From Deltaproteobacteria bacterium (GTDB lineage Bacteria; Desulfobacterota; Binatia; UTPRO1): a stretch of DNA of 64,000 bases. The notes beneath the pieces are model-generated. The model saw nothing but the letters and a program-made list of their open reading frames with translations, did not search any database and was not told where the DNA came from. The stretch's first letter is position 1. Each line of letters starts with the position of its first letter. The DNA is taken from contig JADYZW010000016.1 of NCBI GenBank assembly GCA_020852955.1, forward strand, positions 194,801 to 258,800, in the 5' to 3' direction. The position numbers were made by a program, and so were the translations under genes. Below, piece by piece: positions 24,601 through 33,457 of the stretch.

Positions 24601-26823
24601 CTACGAGGTCGGACGATCCTGCGAGGGGCCGCCGATCGCCGGCCCCCCGGAGGCCGGCGCCGCGAGCGCCGGAGTCTCGAGGAGCGGTCCGTCCCACCCC
24701 ACGCCGAACTTCCAGGGCGCAAGCGGATTCATCGCCACCTCCCCCCCGAGAAGTCGCGAGCGAAAGACCAAGACCACCCGTTGTCCCGCGTAGCGGCGCA
24801 GATCCACCGTGCTCTCGGCCGCCGGTGGGCCTACCGAAGCGCTTATCGGCACCACGGGCCGCTCCGCGTGGAACACGCGGGCAGCCGGCAACGGTGTGCC
24901 GGTCTCCGGGAGCACCCAGATCTCCGCGACGACGCGCGCATCCGGCGACGCGGTGTCCGGCGTCCTCATCCCGAGCGCGAAGCGAAGGTCGCCGTCTTCC
25001 GGCACCGTCGCTCCGCAAAACGTGTCAACGGCGGGCTCATCCGGCGCGATGCTCTGGTAGAGGGAACGGAACAGCACGTGTTCGACCACGAACGCCGCGT
25101 CCGTCGGAAGCGACGCCGTCCGACAGTCCGCCAGGAGATCGATCTTCCTGCGGACCGGCAACGGTTCCGGGCGGCGGACGAGAAACGATTGCTGACGGGG
25201 AGGCGCAGAGAAGACCTCGCGGAAGTTGCGGCGCACGTATTCCGTCAGTCGCGGCGCATAGGTCAGCATGCCGACGGGATCAGAGAAGAAGTTGCTGTAG
25301 TCGGCGACGACGAGCTTCGTCCGATCGGCTTCCGCCTCGGATGCGGCCCGTTCGCCGCCGTCGTGGCCGACGTGCACCGCGTAGTAGTTGTAGTAGCCGG
25401 TGGCCATGGTCCGTGCCGCGAGAAACGGAAGCGCCGCGAGCCCGGGCATGGCGAGCACCGCATCCCCGGGGGCCGTGAGCGCGCGTATGACGCCGACTTG
25501 GTGGTTCACCAGCAGCGCCGCCACGGGATCGAGCAATACGCCGCCGCGCACGGAGGCGAGCGGAGCGCCGAGCATACGACGGACGTCGCGAAGCCAGACC
25601 GCGCCGCAGGCGCAGTAGCATGCGAAGAGCAGCGCCGTCGGCGCGATCACCATGGATCGCATCGGTCGTTCCACACGCGCGGCGAGCCGCTGGACCAGGA
25701 CGACGGCCAGGATCAAGAGCGGCTGATAGACATTGACGAGGTGATTGAAGTCGGCCCGCGGAAAGACCCCCAGGAAGAGGAACGCGGCGAAGGTGACGAT
25801 GACGAGGAGGGGCCGATCGAGCTCGCCGCCACGGCGGGACCGGAGGCCCACGATCAGGCCGCCGGCGAGAAGCGCCACCGGCAGCCAGTAGAGCAGGACG
25901 TCGAGGGCTCTCACCGTCGTGAGGATCCACGCCGGCCACGCCAGCAGGCCCCCCGTCACGAACAGCAGCGGCGGCAGGTACACGAGTCCTCCCGACGCCA
26001 TGATCCGCTGTTGACGCCAGAGATCGCCGAACGGCAGGTAGTCGATGGTGTGCTGGTCCGCAAACCCATGGAAGGGGCGAATCAGCAGCGAGTCGACCAT
26101 CGCCCATCCGGCGCCGCGCGCGGACAGGTACGCCACGAGCGGCAGGACGACACACAGGCCGCCCAGGGCCAGGAGGGCGAGCCGACCCAGCACGCGGCGT
26201 CCCGAGGCGCGGGTCGCGCCGGCGCCCCCGATCGTCACGGCGACGACGACCACGACCGCCGCCGCGGCGCCGTAGGCGCCGTAGTTCTGCTTGAACGCGA
26301 CGCCGGCGCCGACAGCCATTCCGGTGGCGATCAGCTTCGCGGCGGTCGGACGTCGCGCCCACGCGAGCTGCAGCGCCATCGCCACCACCACGCACAAGGC
26401 GGCGACGGGCGAGTAGAACGAAAACGACCACGCCGGGAACGCCCACAGGAGAAACGCGACGAAGAGCGCCACCACCGCGAGCGCCCACGTTCGCCCGCTC
26501 GTGGTCCGCACGATCCAGAACGCGGTCCCGACGGTGAGCAGGTACGACACGGCGACCGGGACGCGCGACAACAGCACGGACGGACCGAAGGCCTTGAAGA
26601 GCGCGGCGTTCACCAGCCAGATGCCCGGAGCGACGAACATGTCGAGGTCGCGGTACGGAACCTTCCCGTCGGCGATCGCGAGCGATTGGCCGAGGATGTA
26701 GCCCTCGTCGCCGAGCAAGAGGCCGCGACGGAACACGATCGCCGTACTGATGAGAACGACGAGCGTCGTCGCCGCCGACATGAGGAGATCCCAGCGTCGG
26801 CCGGTGCGCGCGTCACGCGCCAT
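24601..26823 (-). CDS. GT-C-like membrane protein with C-terminal beta-sandwich domain
   Basis: 740 aa. Polytopic region 1-470 with the catalytic-type loop LLGDEGYILGQ (Asp39, Glu40) and FKQNYGAYG; FPRADFNHLVNVY lies before the last helices. The soluble C-terminus (470-740) ends in a likely beta-sandwich at about 614-725 containing DLRRYAGQRVVLVFRSR (674-690), closely similar to a segment of the neighbouring sulfatase-fold protein. It is a paralogue of the proteins at 26813 and 8291. It is last of the minus-strand operon from 32728, overlapping the upstream paralogue by 11 bp. Probably a polyprenyl-phosphate-sugar transferase whose periplasmic domain binds the glycan or a partner. Confidence 0.78.
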   Translation of the reverse strand: MARDARTGRRWDLLMSAATTLVVLISTAIVFRRGLLLGDEGYILGQSLAIADGKVPYRDLDMFVAPGIWLVNAALFKAFGPSVLLSRVPVAVSYLLTVGTAFWIVRTTSGRTWALAVVALFVAFLLWAFPAWSFSFYSPVAALCVVVAMALQLAWARRPTAAKLIATGMAVGAGVAFKQNYGAYGAAAAVVVVVAVTIGGAGATRASGRRVLGRLALLALGGLCVVLPLVAYLSARGAGWAMVDSLLIRPFHGFADQHTIDYLPFGDLWRQQRIMASGGLVYLPPLLFVTGGLLAWPAWILTTVRALDVLLYWLPVALLAGGLIVGLRSRRGGELDRPLLVIVTFAAFLFLGVFPRADFNHLVNVYQPLLILAVVLVQRLAARVERPMRSMVIAPTALLFACYCACGAVWLRDVRRMLGAPLASVRGGVLLDPVAALLVNHQVGVIRALTAPGDAVLAMPGLAALPFLAARTMATGYYNYYAVHVGHDGGERAASEAEADRTKLVVADYSNFFSDPVGMLTYAPRLTEYVRRNFREVFSAPPRQQSFLVRRPEPLPVRRKIDLLADCRTASLPTDAAFVVEHVLFRSLYQSIAPDEPAVDTFCGATVPEDGDLRFALGMRTPDTASPDARVVAEIWVLPETGTPLPAARVFHAERPVVPISASVGPPAAESTVDLRRYAGQRVVLVFRSRLLGGEVAMNPLAPWKFGVGWDGPLLETPALAAPASGGPAIGGPSQDRPTS

Positions 26824-28465
26824 CGTCCGCCTCCTTGCGCTCCAGGCCCAGCCATTCGTGGGATCCCGAACCGATGCGTCGCTTCACTTCGAACGCGCTC
26901 ATGAAATAGGCCGCCGTTTCCGGAAACAGGCGATCGAAGGCGCTGAACTGCGCGTACATGGCCGGGTTGTAGACCACGCACCGCGTTCCCGCGGCTCGCA
27001 GCCTGGCCACGATGACGTCGTCCTCGACGTTTCCCGGAATGATGAGGTCGAACGGCGTCGGGTTGCGCTTCCCCGTCAGCACGTAGAGGAGCGGCATGTC
27101 CGGCGCCACGAAGATCGTCCGGTCACCCTCGGCGCACGCATCCAGGAACTCCATGGCTTCGCGCCACAGCTCCGCCTGGTGCGGGTCGACCCGAACGGAG
27201 GCGCCCGCGAGGTTCATCGGTTCCGCATGCCAGTCGCGAAGGTTCTTCGATCCCTTGATCAGCACGGCCAGCGCCCCGCACGCGATCGCAGCGACCGCCG
27301 CGCGCCGCAGCCAGAGGCTCGCCGCCCCGATTCGGTCCGTGAAATCGGCAATGCGTCTGGCCAGGAGAGCGAGGACGATCAGCAACGGCACCAGGACGAC
27401 GGCGAGGTGCGACCAGATCGCCGACGGAAACAGCCCCACGAAGAACACGCACGCGAAGGGCAGCACGACGCGGCCGGCGTGGCGCGCTCCCTGGTCGACC
27501 GACCGCAGACGATCCGCGAGCAGCACTGGCGCAGCGACCAACGCCAGGAACGCCACCCCGTAGCCGACGCGGATGCTCGATCCGATGAGCACGAGGAGGA
27601 TCTCGGGCCTGGCGTAGGACGTCCCGCGGAGGAGGTAGTTGAAGAGCAGCGGAGGCGCGTACAGAAAAATGAAGCGACCATCCTCCATGGGATTCCGACC
27701 GAATATCGAAGGAACGGGCTGGCGGTATGCGTCGAGCTGTGACCGCGCGATCACGAAGATCGTGTCGAAGAGAAACGCTCCGAACGTGCCGACCCAGGCC
27801 AGATATCCGACGACGGGAAGACCGACGGCGAGCCCGGCGGCCACCGGCGCCGCCATCACGTCGCGCATGGAACGCCCGGCCAGCGCGCTATCCCGGCGGC
27901 TCCACAGCAGCGACACGAAGCCGGAAACCAATACGAGCCCCCCGTAGTTCTGCTTGAAGACGCCGCACAGCACCACGAGCGCCCCGAGCGCCGCGCCGTC
28001 GCGGACGCGTCCCCATTCGAGGTAGCGCAGAAGGAACCACAAGGCCCCGAGCGCGCAGAGCAGCGAGACGGACGAATAGGCAAGCATCGTGAACGCGGGG
28101 AAGCTCACCACCGCCAGCGCGAGGTACAGCACCGTCGTCAGCCACGCCCAGCTCCTGCCGGCGAGCGCGCGGGTGAGGTCCCAGACGACCACCATCGTCG
28201 CCGTATTGACGAAGACCGCCGCCCATCGCGTGACGACGACGTCCGTTCCCAAGCAGCGCAGGAGCGCGGCGGCGAGCCAATAGATGCCCGGAAAGATCCC
28301 GGTATAGATGTCGCCGTAAAGACGTTCGCCGTTCAGGAGCCGGGATCCGATCTGGACGATCTGTCCCTCGTCGAGCGGGACGTGGCTCAGGGCGTACGTC
28401 GGCAACTGCGCCGCGGTGGCCAGGACGGCGACCAGCACGACCTCGACCCGCGAGCGAGAGAGCAT
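26813..28465 (-). CDS. GT-C-like membrane protein, DEG/RNPTP paralogue
   Basis: 550 aa. First loop LDEGQIVQIG (Asp32, Glu33), FKQNYGGLV in a later loop, about ten helices, and a soluble C-terminus with LTGKRNPTPFDLIIPG (463-478). The DEG loop and RNPTP motif recur in the HEAT-fused protein (8291), and DEG plus FKQNYG recur in the 24601 protein, so the three form a local paralogous family. Predicted to use a lipid-linked sugar on the periplasmic side; no substrate evidence. It overlaps the downstream paralogue by 11 bp. The 50-bp gap to the GT2 upstream has no terminator. Confidence 0.76.
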   Translation of the reverse strand: MLSRSRVEVVLVAVLATAAQLPTYALSHVPLDEGQIVQIGSRLLNGERLYGDIYTGIFPGIYWLAAALLRCLGTDVVVTRWAAVFVNTATMVVVWDLTRALAGRSWAWLTTVLYLALAVVSFPAFTMLAYSSVSLLCALGALWFLLRYLEWGRVRDGAALGALVVLCGVFKQNYGGLVLVSGFVSLLWSRRDSALAGRSMRDVMAAPVAAGLAVGLPVVGYLAWVGTFGAFLFDTIFVIARSQLDAYRQPVPSIFGRNPMEDGRFIFLYAPPLLFNYLLRGTSYARPEILLVLIGSSIRVGYGVAFLALVAAPVLLADRLRSVDQGARHAGRVVLPFACVFFVGLFPSAIWSHLAVVLVPLLIVLALLARRIADFTDRIGAASLWLRRAAVAAIACGALAVLIKGSKNLRDWHAEPMNLAGASVRVDPHQAELWREAMEFLDACAEGDRTIFVAPDMPLLYVLTGKRNPTPFDLIIPGNVEDDVIVARLRAAGTRCVVYNPAMYAQFSAFDRLFPETAAYFMSAFEVKRRIGSGSHEWLGLERKEADDGA

Positions 28466-28515
28466 GGCGATCGCCTAATGTAATGCGTTGCGTAGTCGGC
28501 CGACAACACGCGAAA

Positions 28516-29253
28516 TCAGCGGCGGCTCCCCCAGAGACGCAACAGGTCGAGCAGGGCGACGAGCATGTGGCGCGCCCCGAGCTTCGAGCCGGGGATGTCG
28601 GTCCAGCGGCGGAGCGGCTCCTCGTGGAACAGCCCCTCCGCTCGGGCGTCGTCGAGTCCGGACCGCAGCCGGGCGAGCACCTCCACATCGAAGGCCCAGC
28701 GACTCGCGAAGGGAGCGGTAAACGCCTCGCGGACACGGGTATCCGCCCGGAAGAGCTTCGCGCCGCATTGCGTGTCGTAGACGGGAAGCCGGAGCACGAG
28801 CGACGCTCCGGTGGCGAAGATGCGCCCCAGATAGTGGCGCGCGTTCCGTCGTCGGACGTCGGCTCCCAGCCGCCGCACCCGACATCCGAGCACGGCGAGG
28901 ATTGCCGGATTGTCGCGCAGGACGTCGCGGAATCGCGTGATCTCGTCGAGCGGGGTGGAGAGATCGGCGTCCCAGTAGCCGACGGATTCGCAGCCCGCGC
29001 CCAACGCGGCGAGCACCCCGGCGCGCACCGCCTCGGCCTTGCCGGAGTTCTCCGTCATGCCGTGGACCGCGATCGCGCCCGGCTCCCGCGCACGGAGCTG
29101 CTCCAGCCGGTCCGCGGTGCGATCCCGGCTGCCGTCGTCGACGAAGAGGAATCCTACGTCGGGATGCCCGCACGCGTAGGCGAGGAACGCCTCGCCGTCC
29201 AGACGCGCGGCCTCGTTGAAGCACGGAACGACGATGACGATCGGACGATTCAC
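28516..29253 (-). CDS. Dolichyl-phosphate glucosyltransferase-like GT2
   Basis: 245 aa from GTG 29253. Motifs: VIVVPCFNEAARL, FVDDGSRDRTADRL, NSGKAEAVRAGVLAAL, the metal motif YWDADLSTPLDEI, GCRVRRLGADVRR, YDTQCGAKLFRADT and a C-terminal GSKLGARHMLVALLDLLRL. This order is characteristic of Alg5/DPG-synthase-like enzymes, which move glucose or a related hexose from a nucleotide to polyprenyl phosphate, here without membrane helices of its own. Its start overlaps the stop of the SGNH gene (GTGA at 29250-29253). It probably feeds the two GT-C proteins downstream. Confidence 0.86.
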   Translation of the reverse strand: MNRPIVIVVPCFNEAARLDGEAFLAYACGHPDVGFLFVDDGSRDRTADRLEQLRAREPGAIAVHGMTENSGKAEAVRAGVLAALGAGCESVGYWDADLSTPLDEITRFRDVLRDNPAILAVLGCRVRRLGADVRRRNARHYLGRIFATGASLVLRLPVYDTQCGAKLFRADTRVREAFTAPFASRWAFDVEVLARLRSGLDDARAEGLFHEEPLRRWTDIPGSKLGARHMLVALLDLLRLWGSRR

Positions 29254-30395
29254 GACCGACCGCCCGCGCTGGGAGACGGAGGCGAAGCGCCGAGTCCGCT
29301 CGATCGAGCTGCGAGCGCGCGAATGGCCTCGGCGGCGAGCCGTCCGGCCAGCAGATCGCTTCCGTGCTCGTCGAGGTGCAGCCCATCACACTCGCGATAC
29401 ACCCCCGGAAGAAAAGCCTCCGGCCCGGCCGCATGCGACAGGTCGATCAGCGGGACGCGCCCGGCAACGACGCGCGCCACATACGCCTTGGCATCCTCGA
29501 CGATGCCGGGCTCGAACTGTACCGGACAGGCGGGATTCAGGGGCGTTTCGTAGAAGAGGCAGCGCCCAGTCTCTTCGCAGAGAGCTACCAGCATCTCGAA
29601 CGCACGCGCGTTGGCGTCGTCGAAGGCGATCTGCGCTCGATCGAACACATACGGCCGGACGACCGCCGGAGGCTGGACCGGCGGTTGGACGACGGGAGGT
29701 CGAACGAGCTTCTCGCAGAGATAGGCAAGCGGCCTCCCCGGCCGCGCCTCTTGGCAGTATTCCCACAGCAGCTCGCGGATCCGTGGCGCGAACCGCGCGA
29801 TCACCAGATGGGACGTCGAAAAGCTGGCCGCGACTTCTTCGAGCCCGTATCGGCGGACCAGATACACGAGTGGCAGGTACCGCAAGCTCCCCACGGAGCC
29901 CGCCAGGGACGCGGCCCGATCGGCGGTGAGCATGGCCCCGCCATCCTTCGTGTTGAAAATGCGCGGATTGACCGCATAGACGACCAGGGCGGGCGCGTAT
30001 GCGAGGGCTTCCGCGGCGAGGACGAGTGCGTCCTCGGCATGCAGCCCGATATGACTGAGATCGACGACCTTGGCCGAAGGCAATCCGGCGCGGCGTAGCG
30101 CGCGCTGCCATTGGAACGGCAGGTTCGCCCCCGGCTTCGGCATTGCGTGAGCGACGGTCGAGTCGCCGACGATGAAGAAGTACGGCGCGTCCGGCTGGTA
30201 CGTCGCATCGAGTATGTCGAACACGTACTGCATGTGCTGCCCGCCCGTGCGGTCTCGCAGGGGATCGTTCGGGTGCTCGTATGTCGGCCGGAGCAGCAGA
30301 TCGGTGAGGCGGGAAGCCGCGAGTCCGTTGGTGGCGATCACGACGACCACCACCAACATCCACGCTTCGATCGATCTCGAGCGTCGCGCTCTCAT
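29250..30395 (-). CDS. Membrane-anchored SGNH-fold protein, DltD/AlgJ-like
   Basis: 381 aa from ATG 30395 (ATGA overlap with the YfhO-like gene). N-terminal anchor helix about 11-29, then a periplasmic domain with FFIVGDSTVAHA (Ser79 as nucleophile), VVYAVNPRIFN in the Asn-block region and ECDGLHLDEHG supplying Asp and His. A Pro/Val-rich linker (RPPVVQPPVQPPAVVRP) interrupts the domain near residue 234. It resembles the SGNH partners of MBOATs, yet its operon has no MBOAT. It could serve the first MBOAT module (17522), which lacks an adjacent SGNH gene, or act as a stand-alone esterase. Confidence 0.78.
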   Translation of the reverse strand: MRARRSRSIEAWMLVVVVVIATNGLAASRLTDLLLRPTYEHPNDPLRDRTGGQHMQYVFDILDATYQPDAPYFFIVGDSTVAHAMPKPGANLPFQWQRALRRAGLPSAKVVDLSHIGLHAEDALVLAAEALAYAPALVVYAVNPRIFNTKDGGAMLTADRAASLAGSVGSLRYLPLVYLVRRYGLEEVAASFSTSHLVIARFAPRIRELLWEYCQEARPGRPLAYLCEKLVRPPVVQPPVQPPAVVRPYVFDRAQIAFDDANARAFEMLVALCEETGRCLFYETPLNPACPVQFEPGIVEDAKAYVARVVAGRVPLIDLSHAAGPEAFLPGVYRECDGLHLDEHGSDLLAGRLAAEAIRALAARSSGLGASPPSPSAGGRS

Positions 30396-32728
30396 CGCAG
30401 CGCACGAGGGGGGGCGAAGCGCCCCGCCCGAGAGATCCACCCCCCTCGGTCGGCGACCACGAGCGTACCGACCGCGCACCACGCCACGAAACTGATGAGC
30501 ATCCCGAGGCGCACGCTCGTCGGTTCGTAGCGAAACGTCACGACGTGGCGACCGGCTCCGACAGGCACGGCGCGAACGACGTGGTTCGCCGCGTAGATCG
30601 GGGCCGGTATCCCGTCGACGGCCGCCCGCCATCCCGGATAGTGCGTGTCCGTCAGTACGAGGTATCCCGGGGCGCCGACGTCCGCCTCGATCTCCACCTC
30701 TCGCGGCTCGTAGCGGACGACGCGCGCGGGCACCACCGGCGTTGCGCCCGCCCCCGCGGGAACCGACGCCACCGGCTCAGGCGCGCGTTCGACGATCACG
30801 GTGCTCCGCGGATCGAACGTGGGCGCGAGCACGGCCGCGAGGCTCGCCGCCGCGTCGGCGACGTACACGACATCGGTGGCCACGTACGCACGCGGCAACG
30901 GCGCCGCGTGCTCGTACAGGAGGTAGTCCCGACCCGCCGCCTCGGGCACCAGGCGCCACGGCGAGCGCGGCGCGCCGAGCGCCCCGTGTCCGCCGCTCGC
31001 CTTGTGCTCCACCCAGTACCGTAGGCTCAGCACGTCGAGCACCTTGCGCCGCGGGCTTCCCGGATCGACGTCCACGAATCCCGTGAAGGGCATGACCCGC
31101 GGCGTCCTCGTCACGGAATCGAAGAGCCCCTCGAAGCGCACGAGACTCAGCGGCTCGTAGTCGGTGATCGAGTAGATCTCGCGGAGCGTCCCCTGCTTCT
31201 CCGTCACCGAGTAATCGAAACCGATGGGATCATGGAGATAGGTTCGACCGAGCCCCTGGTTGGCGCGGATGTACTCGAAGATCCGGTCCTGCCGATGAAG
31301 GATCTCGACACCGTGGAACGGGTGCCGAAATACGTTGGTCGACCCGTGCACGAGATCGGCGACCGCGAAGCCGGCGGCGAGGATCACGAACGCGCGACGT
31401 CGGCGCGCATCGGACACGAAGACCGCCGCACCGGTCGCGCACCCCGCGCCGACCACGAATATGAGATCCGCGGTCCCCAGGGACGATCGACGCCATGACA
31501 GTATCGCCCCCACCGCGAGCAATCCCCATCCCGACACGAGCTTCGGCACGCGGCGCGCGGGCCGATCGCCCGAGAGCGCGTCCAGCCCGAAGGCCGCGAG
31601 GAGCGCGGCCGAGAACGCGACGAGAAACGCGATTCGCCGCGGCTCACGGAACAAGCGAGCGCCGGGCAAGTGCAAGTACACGTGTTCGAAGAACGGCGTG
31701 TGCGGCCCGAGGCTGATCAGCCAGCCCGCGACGAGCACGATCCAGAAGACGGCGCGCGGCACACGTGGCCCGGTCGCCACGAGCGACGTCGCGATGAGCG
31801 TGACCACGATCGGTCCCAGGTAGAACGGACCGATGAACGGCTTCGTGGTGCTCCACGCGAGCGTCTCGTCGAACAATCCTTGCGGCGACAACGACAAGAA
31901 CGGGGTGAGCTGTTGCAGCGTGAGCCCGCCCGTCCGCCGCGGCCCGAGCATCTGGAGCTCGCGCGCCGGCAGGAGCTGCACCGCCGCCGCGGCAAGGCCG
32001 AGGCCGAGGCCGAGGCCGAGCAGGGCGACCATTCTCACGAGCTCCCCTCTCGGCGCGCCCGCCCACGCGCGCGCGCCGATCCGCAGCCCCGCGTAGAGCA
32101 CTACGACGTACGTCGTGTAGAGCCAGAACTGCGTCCAGCCGCCGAGCAGCGTGAATGCGATCGGCGCCGCGAGCAGCGCAGCATGCGATGGACGACCCGA
32201 CACGACGATCCGTTCGATGCCGATGAGAGCGAGCGGCAGCCACGTGGACGACGCAACGGCGGGCGGGAACCAGTTGATCAGGCTCGCCATGAAGCCGCAG
32301 AACATGTAGACGGCCGCCGCACCGAAACATGCGACGGGCGCAAGCCCGATCTCGGCCGCGTAGCGATAGGTGAACCACCCAGCGAGCGCCAGGTGCAGCA
32401 CGACCACCGCCTCGATCGCAACCGCCGTCGGTAGGAAGAGATACAAAAGGTTCGGCGGGTAGCAGACGCCGTACAGCGTCGCCGCGAGGAACGGATGACC
32501 CGCGAACTGATACGGGTTCCAGAGCGGGAAGACGCCGTCGCGGATCCACGCCGCTGCCCGAAACGACATCGGGTAGATCTGCATGAAGAAATCGGCGTTT
32601 CCGAACCCCGGAACGAACGGGTGGTCCCAGGCGGGACGGATGATGCGGAACCACCAGAACGCGGCCGCGCCGGCAGCGATCAGCCCGAAGGCACCGACAC
32701 GCGGGAAACGTCGCGCGCCTTCGCTCAT
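30392..32728 (-). CDS. YfhO-family multi-pass membrane protein
   Basis: 778 aa. Early loop DHPFVPGFGNADFFMQIYPM, then FPLWNPYQFAGHPFLAATLYGVCYPPNLLYLF, the hallmark stretch of YfhO-like proteins. About twelve helices follow, then a long periplasmic C-terminal region of beta character with YVATDVVYVADAAASLAAVL and GYLVLTDTHYPGWRAAVDG, and a final helix. YfhO relatives glycosylate lipoteichoic acid or related polymers from lipid-linked sugars. First gene of the minus-strand operon ending at 24601. A short (GAGGCC)n run near 31995-32020 encodes a Leu-Gly repeat within one helix. Confidence 0.85.
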   Translation of the reverse strand: MSEGARRFPRVGAFGLIAAGAAAFWWFRIIRPAWDHPFVPGFGNADFFMQIYPMSFRAAAWIRDGVFPLWNPYQFAGHPFLAATLYGVCYPPNLLYLFLPTAVAIEAVVVLHLALAGWFTYRYAAEIGLAPVACFGAAAVYMFCGFMASLINWFPPAVASSTWLPLALIGIERIVVSGRPSHAALLAAPIAFTLLGGWTQFWLYTTYVVVLYAGLRIGARAWAGAPRGELVRMVALLGLGLGLGLAAAAVQLLPARELQMLGPRRTGGLTLQQLTPFLSLSPQGLFDETLAWSTTKPFIGPFYLGPIVVTLIATSLVATGPRVPRAVFWIVLVAGWLISLGPHTPFFEHVYLHLPGARLFREPRRIAFLVAFSAALLAAFGLDALSGDRPARRVPKLVSGWGLLAVGAILSWRRSSLGTADLIFVVGAGCATGAAVFVSDARRRRAFVILAAGFAVADLVHGSTNVFRHPFHGVEILHRQDRIFEYIRANQGLGRTYLHDPIGFDYSVTEKQGTLREIYSITDYEPLSLVRFEGLFDSVTRTPRVMPFTGFVDVDPGSPRRKVLDVLSLRYWVEHKASGGHGALGAPRSPWRLVPEAAGRDYLLYEHAAPLPRAYVATDVVYVADAAASLAAVLAPTFDPRSTVIVERAPEPVASVPAGAGATPVVPARVVRYEPREVEIEADVGAPGYLVLTDTHYPGWRAAVDGIPAPIYAANHVVRAVPVGAGRHVVTFRYEPTSVRLGMLISFVAWCAVGTLVVADRGGWISRAGRFAPPRALR

Positions 32729-32780
32729 CGGGGGCGCGCGCCCGTCGTGCCGCCGCCCGCGCTCGTCCGATCCCGCATGG

Positions 32781-33419
32781 TCAACGTCGTGGGCCTTCGT
32801 CGGCTACTGGCGGTCCGAGCCGGTCGATTTCGGTCCACAGCGCGTCGAGGTCGAGCACGAGCCCGTCGCAGCCGGGGACCGTCTCGAGGCGTCCTTGGCC
32901 GGCGGCAAGCGCCCCTGCGTATCGCCCGTCCGCGCCGAGTTCGAGCATCTCGACGGTTCGCTCCACCGGATCGACGATCCAGTAGAACCGGATACCGAAC
33001 GCTGCGTAGTCGGATACCTTCTCGACGCGATCGCGCCGCGCGTCCCGGGGCGTCGGCGAGACGATTTCGACCACGAGATCGGGAGGGGTGTACACGGCGC
33101 CGCGAGCTTCCGGCACCGCCCCACCGGGCACGTACACGCTGACGTCGGGTTTCCGCCCGCGCCGCGGAGCCACCGCGAACTTCGCCTCCGAGCCGGCAAC
33201 GAATCCGCCCCGGCCCGCCAGCCACGAGCGGAACGTCCAGACGAGCCACGTCACCACGATCTCGTGCACCATGTCGGGCACTTCTTCCTCCACGAGGCGC
33301 CCGTCGACGAGCTCGCCCGATTCGTCCTCGGGGAGGTCTGCCCACTCGGCGATCGACATCCGGCCTTCGTCCGGCTCGTGCCCGCGCGGTTCCTGGCTCA
33401 CGATCTCGGACGGTACCAC
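32781..33419 (-). CDS. Uma2-family PD-(D/E)XK nuclease-like protein
   Basis: 212 aa from GTG 33419. ATG at 33359 (MSIAEWADLPEDE) is the more family-like start and would give 192 aa. Core: GELVDGRLVEEEVPDMVHEIVV, GRKPDVSVYVPGG, PPDLVVEIVSP (the D...ExV nuclease motif), RDRVEKVSDYAAFGIRFYWIVDPVERTVEMLE. Uma2 proteins are abundant in cyanobacteria and environmental bacteria and are thought to be mobile-element or defence-related restriction-like nucleases, without a settled role. It sits at one edge of an accessory patch beside a DUF4143 ATPase. Confidence 0.88.
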   Translation of the reverse strand: MVPSEIVSQEPRGHEPDEGRMSIAEWADLPEDESGELVDGRLVEEEVPDMVHEIVVTWLVWTFRSWLAGRGGFVAGSEAKFAVAPRRGRKPDVSVYVPGGAVPEARGAVYTPPDLVVEIVSPTPRDARRDRVEKVSDYAAFGIRFYWIVDPVERTVEMLELGADGRYAGALAAGQGRLETVPGCDGLVLDLDALWTEIDRLGPPVADEGPRR

Positions 33420-33457
33420 GGCGTTCCAGGTACGAGCCAGGCCGCTCGCGCGCTACG

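Noticed and set aside
31990..32025. GAGGCC repeat run as a microsatellite or regulatory repeat
   Set aside because: It is in frame within the YfhO-like gene and simply encodes Leu-Gly pairs of a membrane helix.
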